A stretch of DNA of 64,000 nt from Desertimonas sp963733085 (GTDB taxonomy: Bacteria > Actinomycetota > Acidimicrobiia > Acidimicrobiales > Ilumatobacteraceae): positions 372,001-436,000 of the forward strand of contig CAVTBY010000002.1 in the NCBI GenBank assembly GCA_963733085.1. Direction: 5' to 3'. The number at the start of each line of letters is the position of its first letter. Position 1 is the stretch's first letter. A program made the position numbers and the translations under genes. This document shows, piece after piece, positions 57,614 to 64,000 of the stretch. The notes under the pieces are model-generated. The model saw nothing but the letters and a program-made list of their open reading frames with translations, was not told the origin of the DNA and did no database searches.

Positions 57614-57619
57614 TAATGT
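57614..57619 (+). promoter_or_regulatory. candidate -10 box TAATGT for the giant vWA protein
   Basis: TAATGT is 7 bases before the GTG at 57627, again the leaderless arrangement. The gap to the upstream acyl-CoA dehydrogenase stop is only 61 bases. Confidence 0.45.
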
Positions 57620-57626
57620 TCGCATC

Positions 57627-60600
57627 GTGAACCGTCGTGGGCGGCGAACGCTGGCATTCGTCGGCTGCGTCGGCGCACTGTCGATCGTGCCGCTGTCCGT
57701 TTACGCCACGACGCCGCCGACCGAGCCGCCGCCGACGGAGGAGCCCACGACGTCGGCCGTGCCAACCACGACAGCCGAGCCGCCGGCGACTGAGCCGCCG
57801 GCGACCGAGCCACCAGCGACTGAGCCGGTAGCCACCACCGAGCCTTCGGCTACGGAGCCTCCCGTCCCGTCGGAACCAGCGTCGAGCGAACCGCCGCTGA
57901 CGAGCGAGCCGACGGACAGCAGTGAGCCGACGGACAGCAGCATGCCGGGGCCGCCGGCGGTGACCGTCACGACGAGGCTGTTCCCAGACGGCAACGGCAA
58001 CTTCCTCGACGACGAGGGCGACGTCGCCACGTCGGGCGAAGGGTCCGTTGTGGCCGCCGTCGTCGAGATCACCAACTCCTCGACCGACGTCGCCGACATC
58101 GAGGTCACGCTGCCGGGCGGCGGTTCGAGCGGTTTCGCCGGTGTCGACGTGACACACGTGGGCGTCGCCGGCGGATCCGCATCGGTGCGAGTGGCCTACA
58201 GCGACGAGACGACCCGCGAGTACCCGGTCGGGCCGACACCCATAGACGTGAGCCGGCCGGGGTTGCGCGCCGTGTCGCTGGTGGTCACGATCACCGGCGT
58301 TGCCGGTGGCGCGCCGGTGAAGGTCGACGTGCACGGCGGGCTCGACGAGGCCGCCCCGCCGACTATCGAGTTGTGTGCCGACGTCAGCGGCTCGAACCCG
58401 GAAGGCCAGGCGGCGGCGAACGACTGCGATGCCATGTCGGTCGAGCCGCCGCTCGAGGAGGAGCCAGGCATCGGCGTGCTCTCCGTCGTGGCCCAACCGA
58501 CGTGGGACCTGGACGAAGCTACGGGCACCGGCACGATGGCGATCCCGGCTCCAGGATTCCCGCCGGCGACCTTCGCAACCGACAGCGAGGCTCCCGTGTT
58601 GGACCCCGGTGCCGACTTCTTCCTCAACGAGGAGACGCCGTTCGGCGCGACCTTCGAGTCGACGGCGGACCAGGAGTTCCTGGCCCTCGGGGTCTCGACG
58701 ACGACGTTCCAGTTCGCCACGCCGACGCCTCCTGGATGGGGATTCGCGGTCGGCGATGTCGACGTCGAGACCGTGACCGTCTCCGCCATCGGGCCGAACG
58801 GACCGCTCACCGGCGCTCAACTCGGCCTACAAGGAGCGTTCAACTACTGCTCGGGAGCGACCATCCCGACCGGCTGCGGCGGCGCGCAGAGCGCGGTGCC
58901 AACGGCGACCGTGGCGGCCGACAGCGTGACGCTGACCGGCGCCAACGCCGACTCCGCTGGGGCCACCGGCTGGTTCCGGCCGACCGTCCCGGTGACGTCG
59001 CTGACCATCGTCTCCGTGCCGCAGTCCGGCACACCTCGCTTTCAGCTGTGGTTCGCCGCACGGACCTCGGACGTCTCCGGCACGGTCAGCGCGCAGACCT
59101 CCGGCGGGGTCCCGTTGGCCGGCCCGCCCGCTGGAACCACCCTCCAACTGCTCAACCCGGACGGTTCTCCTGCGCTCGACAGCGTCGGTAACCCGTTCAC
59201 CACGACCGCCAACCCCGACGGCACCTACCTGTTCGACGAAGTCCCTGCCGCCGAGTACGTCGTCGCGATCGTCGCTCCGGCCGGCTTCACGGTGGTCGGA
59301 CCGGCCCAGCTGGCCGCCAATGCCTCGAGCGGCGACGTGACCGGCGTCGACTTCTTGCTGCAGCAGGTGCCGCCGCCGACCACGGTGGACATCTCCGGCA
59401 CGGTCACCGCGCAGAACGCCGCGGGCGACCCGATCGGGGTGCCGCCCAGCACAAACGTCTTGCTGCTGGACGCGGACGGCAACTTCGTGAACCTTGTGGC
59501 CGTCGCGCCTGACGGCAGCTACCTGTTCGAGGACGTTCCACCCGGCGTGTACACCGTCAGGGTCTTCCCAGGTGAGGGTTTCGAGGTCGTCGGGCCTCAG
59601 GATCTGCCCGCCGATGCTACGGCCGGCGACGTGACCGGTGTCGACTTCCTGATCCGTGAGCCACCACCGACGACGGAACCACCGACGACGGAGCCAGAGA
59701 CCACGGAAACGCGGCCGCCGCCCCGGATCTGCCCTCCTGCCACTCCGCCGCCGGACGAGGAGCCACCGCCGAACCCGAACGACGAACCGTTGCCACCGCC
59801 GCCGCCACCGCCAGCTCCGCCGCCCGGCTGCCCCCCCATCGTGCAGGCGGTGGCCCCTCCGGCGCCGAACCCGCCGTTGCAGGCTGCGTGCGGGATCACC
59901 GTGACGCTCGTGGTCGACGAGTCGTACTCGATCCACCAGGCCGGGGCCACCAACGCGGTCAAGACCGCGCTCAGGACGTTCATCGACACGTTGAACAACA
60001 CCGGATCCACCGTCGCTGTCGTGGAATTCTCCGAACAGGCGACGGTGCCAATCCAGTTCACGCCGCTCAACGACGGCACGCGCGGCCAGTTCGACGCGTA
60101 CATCAATGGCTTCAACCCGAACGGGTCGAACACCAGGGGCACCAACTGGGACGATGGCCTGTACCGGGCCAACGGAATCGGCGGCCCGGCAGACGCCGAT
60201 CTCACACTGTTCCTCACCGACGGGCAGCCGAACCGGTCCGGCGTTCACGGCGCACACAACAACTCCAGCAGCAGGGTATTGGAGTACGCAGTCACGCACG
60301 CCAATGAGATCAAGAACAGCGGTACCCGCATGTTCGTCGTCGGGGTCGGCGACGTCGCCGGACACACGTCCGAGCTAGCGGCGGTCAGCGGGTCGAGCCG
60401 GGGGACGGACATCGCGACGAACGACTACTCGACGGTGACCAACTTCGACGATCTCGCCGACAGCCTCCAGGACCTCGTGTATGGCCTGTGCTCGTCGTCG
60501 ATGACGGTGAGCAAGCTCGTCGACGGTGTTCTGACGCCGGGCTGGGATGTGACTGCCACGGTCACCGCGGTCACCCCGGCCGGTACTCGGTTCCAGTGGC

Positions 60601-63600
60601 GCAACCCGGCAGTGGTTGCGGTGCCGCCGGCGAGCCGCACGAGGACCACCGGAGCCGTCGGCACGGCGACGTTCGAGTGGGTTCTCGGCACCGAGGCCCA
60701 ACCGGTGCCCGGCAGCGTCACCATGACGCTCAACGAGGTGGTCAAACCGGGGTATCGCTTCGTCAACGGCGCCTGCTCGATCGACAGCGCGTCCGGACAG
60801 GATCGAAATGTGCCGTTCACGGCGTTGCCGGCCAACCTCGGCGCGATCCCGTTCGACGCCATCGTCCGATGTTCTCTCAACAACGCGACGATCCCGGTCG
60901 TCGTGCCCGTGGCGCCGACCGTCGACCAAGCCGAGTGTGTGGACGGGGCGCTCACCGAGCCGACACTGACGCTTCCAGAGGACTCGGAGCGGATCAGCTA
61001 CACGGCCAGCGCCGATCCGCCCTACGCGCCCGGCCAGACGGTGACGGTGACAGCGACGTTGGCGGCCGGGTACGTGTGGCCTGACACGCTGCCGCCACGC
61101 TGGACGGAGACGTCGGATACGACCGCGACGTACACGGTCACGTTCGCCGACGTCGGCTGCGCGCCGGCAACGCCGGTGGATCCAACAGTGGAGGCGGCGA
61201 CGTGCCGAAACGGGGAAGTCACCGACCCCACGATCACCACGCCCGAAACAACCGGGATCTCCTACGCGCTGGATCCTGAGGGTCCCTACGACGGCACTGT
61301 GGACACGACGGTGACGGTGACGGCGACCCTCGCTGACGGCTACGCGTGGGTCGACCCGCTGCCAGCGGGTTGGACGCGCGTCGACGCGACGACGGCCACG
61401 TTCACGGTGCAGTTGGTCGCCGGGACGTGCACAGAGGTCTCGCCGGTCGCGCCCGAGATCGACCAAGCGGAATGCGTCGACGGCGCGGTGACCGAGCCGA
61501 CGCTGACGCTCGCTCAAACCGACGGGATCATCTACACGACCGACCAGCCTGCGCCGTACGCGCCGGGTGACACGGTGGTGATCACCGCGACGCTGATCGG
61601 AACCGCTGGCTTCGCCTGGCCAGGAACGCTGCCACCTGGCTGGACCGAGACGTCGCCGACGACGGCGACCTACACCGTCACATTCGCCGACGCGAGCTGC
61701 GCCCCGGCGAAACCGTTGGATCCTGATGTCGTGCAAGCGACATGCGCCAATGGCGTCGTCACGGCACCGACGATCACGCCGACGCCGTCGGGCGAGATCA
61801 CCTACACGCTGACGCCGGCAGGGCCGTACGACGGAACGAAGAACCACACCGTCACGGTGACGGCGACACTGGACGACGGCTTCGAATGGGTTGACCCGTT
61901 GCCCGAGGGCTGGACAAGAGTCGATGCGACGACGGCGACGTTCACCGTCGAGCTCGTCGGGGCGACGTGTCGTATTGTGGCACCGGCGCTGCCGAGCATC
62001 ATCCAAGCCGACTGCGTCGACGGGGCGGTGACGGAGCCGACCCTCCTGCTGTTTCCTGTGCCCGGGATTTCGTATGCCGTCGACGCGCAGCCTCCATACT
62101 CGCCTGGTCAGACGGTGGTGGTGACGGCGACGCTGAACCCCTCTGGTGTCGCCTGGATCGATCCGCTCCCCGGCGATTGGGTCAAGACGTCGCCGACGAC
62201 GGCGACGTACACGGTGACGTTCGCCGATGTGTCGTGTACGCCCGCGACGCCGTTGGATCCCGTCGTGGTGCAGGCGACGTGCGCCAACGGAACGGTGACA
62301 GCGCCGACGATCACGCCGACGCCGGCGGACGGGATCAGCTACACGCTCAGCCCGACGGGTCCCTACGACGGGACGGTCGCCACGACAGTGACGGTGACGG
62401 CGACCCTGGCTGACGGCTACGCCTGGCCTGACACGTTGCCCGCCGGGTGGACGGAGACGTCGCCTACCACGGCGACGTTCACGGTGACGTTGGCGGCAGC
62501 GACGTGCACGCCGACGACGCCTGTGGCGCCGGGGGTCGACCAGGCGGAGTGTGTCGATGGAGCGGTGACCGAGCCGACGTTGACGTTGCCGACGACGGAC
62601 GGGATCACCTACACGGCCGACGTTCCGCCGCCGTATGAGCCCGGCGACACGGTGGTGGTGACGGCGACGCTGGCGGCGACCGGTGTCGCCTGGCCGGATC
62701 CGCTGCCGAGCGGCTGGGTTCTGGTGAATGCGACGACGGCGACGTACACCGTCGAGTTCGACGATGTGTCGTGTACGCCGGCGACGCCGCTGGATCCGGA
62801 CGTGGTGCCGGCGACCTGTGTCAACGGCGACGTTGCCGATCACACGGTCACGCCGACGCCCGTGGAGGGCATTACCTACACGCTCGATCCTCCCGGCCCG
62901 ACCTACGACGGCACCCAGGACGAAACGGTGACGGTGACGGCGACGCTGGCCGACGGCTACGCGTGGCCAGATCCAATGCCGGAAGGCTGGACCGAGGTCG
63001 ACCTGGTGACGGCGACGTTCGAGGTCGAGTTGGTCGCGGCAGAGTGCGACGAGGTCGAGCCGGTGGCGCCGGGCATCGACGAGGCGGAGTGCGTGGACGG
63101 GGCGTTGACCGAGCCGACGTTAACGATCCCGGAGACGGAGGGGATCACCTACACCACCAACGCCGACCCGCCGTACGCCGCGGGCCAGACGGTGATCGTG
63201 ACGGCGACGCTCGACCCGACCGGAGTGGGCTGGCCGGATCCGTTGCCGGACGGCTGGACGAGGACGTCGAGCACGACGGCGACCTACAGCGTGACGTTCG
63301 CCGATGTGGAGTGCACGCCGGCGACGCCGTTGGATCCCGACGTCGTCCAGGCGACCTGCGCCGACGGCGAGGTCACCGAGCCGACGCTCACGCCGACACC
63401 GGTGGCGGGGATCACCTACGCCCTCGATCCCGAGGGTCCGTACGACGGGGAGACCGACTACACGGTGACGGTGACGGCGACCTTGGCCGACGGCTACGAA
63501 TGGAAGCGTCCGCTACCGGACGGCTGGACCTACGTCGATCCGGTGACGGCGACGTTCGAGGTCGAGCTTGCTGGCACGACGTGCGACGAGGTGACGCCGG

Positions 63601-64000
63601 TGGCGCCGGCGATCGACGAGGCCGCGTGCGTCGATGGAGCCCTGACCGAGCCGACGCTGAGGTTGTCGGACACCGACGGGATCAGCTACACCGCCAACCC
63701 GTCGTCGCCCCCGCCGTACGTGCCGGGCCAGACCGTGGTCGTGACCGCGACGTTGGACGACACCGGGGTCGCCTGGCCTGACGAGCTTCCGGACGGCTGG
63801 ACGCGAGTCGATGCGACCACGGCGACCTACGAGGTGACGTTCGCCGACGTGTCGTGCACGACGGCGACGCCGCTCGACCCGGTCGTCGATGCGGCGACGT
63901 GCGCCGACGGCGAGGTCACCGAGCCGGCGATCGACGTGCCGCCAGTGGAGGGCATCTCCTACAGCTTCAGCCCGCCGGGCCCGTACGACGGCACGGTCGA
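57627..64000 (+). CDS. giant secreted vWA-domain surface protein with ~90-residue repeats (open at window edge)
   Basis: At least 2,124 codons from the GTG at 57627 without any stop or frameshift. Signal peptide: RRTLAFVGCVGALSIVPLSVYA. A Thr/Pro/Glu linker (repeating PPATEP) follows, then two SdrD-B/CNA-B-like units at about residues 480-570 and 585-675 (both with GTYLFDEVP-like cores), a long Pro-rich linker, and a von Willebrand A domain near residues 755-950 with MIDAS segments VVDESYSI and FLTDGQPN. From residue 1104 to the window edge are at least twelve Cys-bounded repeats. No LPxTG signal can be seen because the end is outside. It is probably an adhesin or stalk protein. Confidence 0.9.
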   Translation, partial: MNRRGRRTLAFVGCVGALSIVPLSVYATTPPTEPPPTEEPTTSAVPTTTAEPPATEPPATEPPATEPVATTEPSATEPPVPSEPASSEPPLTSEPTDSSEPTDSSMPGPPAVTVTTRLFPDGNGNFLDDEGDVATSGEGSVVAAVVEITNSSTDVADIEVTLPGGGSSGFAGVDVTHVGVAGGSASVRVAYSDETTREYPVGPTPIDVSRPGLRAVSLVVTITGVAGGAPVKVDVHGGLDEAAPPTIELCADVSGSNPEGQAAANDCDAMSVEPPLEEEPGIGVLSVVAQPTWDLDEATGTGTMAIPAPGFPPATFATDSEAPVLDPGADFFLNEETPFGATFESTADQEFLALGVSTTTFQFATPTPPGWGFAVGDVDVETVTVSAIGPNGPLTGAQLGLQGAFNYCSGATIPTGCGGAQSAVPTATVAADSVTLTGANADSAGATGWFRPTVPVTSLTIVSVPQSGTPRFQLWFAARTSDVSGTVSAQTSGGVPLAGPPAGTTLQLLNPDGSPALDSVGNPFTTTANPDGTYLFDEVPAAEYVVAIVAPAGFTVVGPAQLAANASSGDVTGVDFLLQQVPPPTTVDISGTVTAQNAAGDPIGVPPSTNVLLLDADGNFVNLVAVAPDGSYLFEDVPPGVYTVRVFPGEGFEVVGPQDLPADATAGDVTGVDFLIREPPPTTEPPTTEPETTETRPPPRICPPATPPPDEEPPPNPNDEPLPPPPPPPAPPPGCPPIVQAVAPPAPNPPLQAACGITVTLVVDESYSIHQAGATNAVKTALRTFIDTLNNTGSTVAVVEFSEQATVPIQFTPLNDGTRGQFDAYINGFNPNGSNTRGTNWDDGLYRANGIGGPADADLTLFLTDGQPNRSGVHGAHNNSSSRVLEYAVTHANEIKNSGTRMFVVGVGDVAGHTSELAAVSGSSRGTDIATNDYSTVTNFDDLADSLQDLVYGLCSSSMTVSKLVDGVLTPGWDVTATVTAVTPAGTRFQWRNPAVVAVPPASRTRTTGAVGTATFEWVLGTEAQPVPGSVTMTLNEVVKPGYRFVNGACSIDSASGQDRNVPFTALPANLGAIPFDAIVRCSLNNATIPVVVPVAPTVDQAECVDGALTEPTLTLPEDSERISYTASADPPYAPGQTVTVTATLAAGYVWPDTLPPRWTETSDTTATYTVTFADVGCAPATPVDPTVEAATCRNGEVTDPTITTPETTGISYALDPEGPYDGTVDTTVTVTATLADGYAWVDPLPAGWTRVDATTATFTVQLVAGTCTEVSPVAPEIDQAECVDGAVTEPTLTLAQTDGIIYTTDQPAPYAPGDTVVITATLIGTAGFAWPGTLPPGWTETSPTTATYTVTFADASCAPAKPLDPDVVQATCANGVVTAPTITPTPSGEITYTLTPAGPYDGTKNHTVTVTATLDDGFEWVDPLPEGWTRVDATTATFTVELVGATCRIVAPALPSIIQADCVDGAVTEPTLLLFPVPGISYAVDAQPPYSPGQTVVVTATLNPSGVAWIDPLPGDWVKTSPTTATYTVTFADVSCTPATPLDPVVVQATCANGTVTAPTITPTPADGISYTLSPTGPYDGTVATTVTVTATLADGYAWPDTLPAGWTETSPTTATFTVTLAAATCTPTTPVAPGVDQAECVDGAVTEPTLTLPTTDGITYTADVPPPYEPGDTVVVTATLAATGVAWPDPLPSGWVLVNATTATYTVEFDDVSCTPATPLDPDVVPATCVNGDVADHTVTPTPVEGITYTLDPPGPTYDGTQDETVTVTATLADGYAWPDPMPEGWTEVDLVTATFEVELVAAECDEVEPVAPGIDEAECVDGALTEPTLTIPETEGITYTTNADPPYAAGQTVIVTATLDPTGVGWPDPLPDGWTRTSSTTATYSVTFADVECTPATPLDPDVVQATCADGEVTEPTLTPTPVAGITYALDPEGPYDGETDYTVTVTATLADGYEWKRPLPDGWTYVDPVTATFEVELAGTTCDEVTPVAPAIDEAACVDGALTEPTLRLSDTDGISYTANPSSPPPYVPGQTVVVTATLDDTGVAWPDELPDGWTRVDATTATYEVTFADVSCTTATPLDPVVDAATCADGEVTEPAIDVPPVEGISYSFSPPGPYDGTV
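60936..64000 (+). repeat. array of alternating A/B repeats inside the giant surface protein
   Basis: Twelve units start with a cysteine at 60936, 61203, 61473, 61743, 62013, 62280, 62550, 62817, 63090, 63357, 63627 and 63900, spaced 267-273 bases. Odd units (A) begin CVDGA.TEPTL and contain PPY.PG.TV.VTATL; even units (B) begin C.NG.VT.PTITPTP and contain GPYDGT and TVTVTATLADGYAW. Each has a second cysteine near its end. Confidence 0.92.

Noticed and set aside
56081..57625. A 514-residue minus-strand open frame over the second acyl-CoA dehydrogenase
   Set aside because: It covers a clearly conserved plus-strand gene and has no recognisable domain except where it runs into the shifted gpsA start.
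60375..62843. An 822-residue arginine-rich open frame antisense to the giant vWA gene
   Set aside because: It is a shadow of the Thr/Val/Ala-rich repeats read backwards, with no recognisable domain. The plus frame is open for the entire 6.4 kb and has a clear domain order.
60936..64000. CRISPR-like regular repeats
   Set aside because: The periodicity is about 270 bases within one continuous reading frame and the similarity is at protein level; there are no short identical repeats with unique spacers.

Overview
The window reads as a chromosomal segment of a high-GC actinobacterium, most plausibly class Acidimicrobiia (Ilumatobacter-like). This placement is inferred from gene content: an NDMA-dependent alcohol dehydrogenase, an Fe-S type CysH with a ferredoxin sulfite reductase, RskA-type anti-sigma, DUF222/HNH proteins and many TANNNT boxes 6-8 nt before start codons. 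No rRNA or complete tRNA gene and no CRISPR array was seen.

Layout. 1-4.6 kb: a Mrp Na+/H+ antiporter operon (mrpA fragment, then B to G). 4.6-8.4 kb: sulfite/siroheme genes, cysH-sir-cobA on the minus strand with overlapping starts and stops, and a divergent met8-type precorrin-2 dehydrogenase. 8.4-20.7 kb: housekeeping and metabolic genes (NDMA alcohol dehydrogenase, LCP protein, valS, cysS, an OafA-like acyltransferase with SGNH domain, a lipoprotein, an acyl-CoA dehydrogenase, an alpha/beta hydrolase). 20.8-27.1 kb: fatty-acid desaturase, glycosyltransferase, TauD-like dioxygenase, a NarL-type two-component pair and a VanY-like peptidase. 27.2-43.5 kb: an accessory block with two full-length arylsulfatases plus the C-terminal third of another, an ECF sigma / RskA-like anti-sigma / large RTX-like secreted protein set, a MazEF-like module, a cupin, a GH63-like glucosidase and an alpha-amylase. 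43.5-49 kb: VapBC-like module, a double-cupin gene, an IS110 transposase abutting a truncated IS1595 transposase, and a DUF222-HNH gene. 49-57.6 kb: LigT-like and ERCC4-nuclease genes, a truncated acylase meeting a truncated ECF sigma factor, galK, a YceH-family gene, a GNAT acetyltransferase, gpsA and an acyl-CoA dehydrogenase. 57.6-64 kb: the start of a giant secreted vWA protein with at least twelve ~90-residue repeats, still open at the window edge.

Two layers matter when reading this annotation. First, many otherwise conserved genes are broken by single-base frameshifts, most equivalent to one extra base. I treat these as probable sequence errors and give the repaired gene span. Second, some breaks look structural: the orphan sulfatase C-terminus, the sigma/acylase junction, and the IS1595 truncation.

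The most interesting signals are a dispersed palindrome family with CCGATGGGTG arms downstream of three unrelated genes, the alternating A/B Cys-bounded repeat array of the giant vWA protein, the ECF/RskA/RTX set beside the sulfatases, an IS110 transposase with an XRE-like C-terminal tail and almost no non-coding flanks, and the recurrent leaderless-type promoters.
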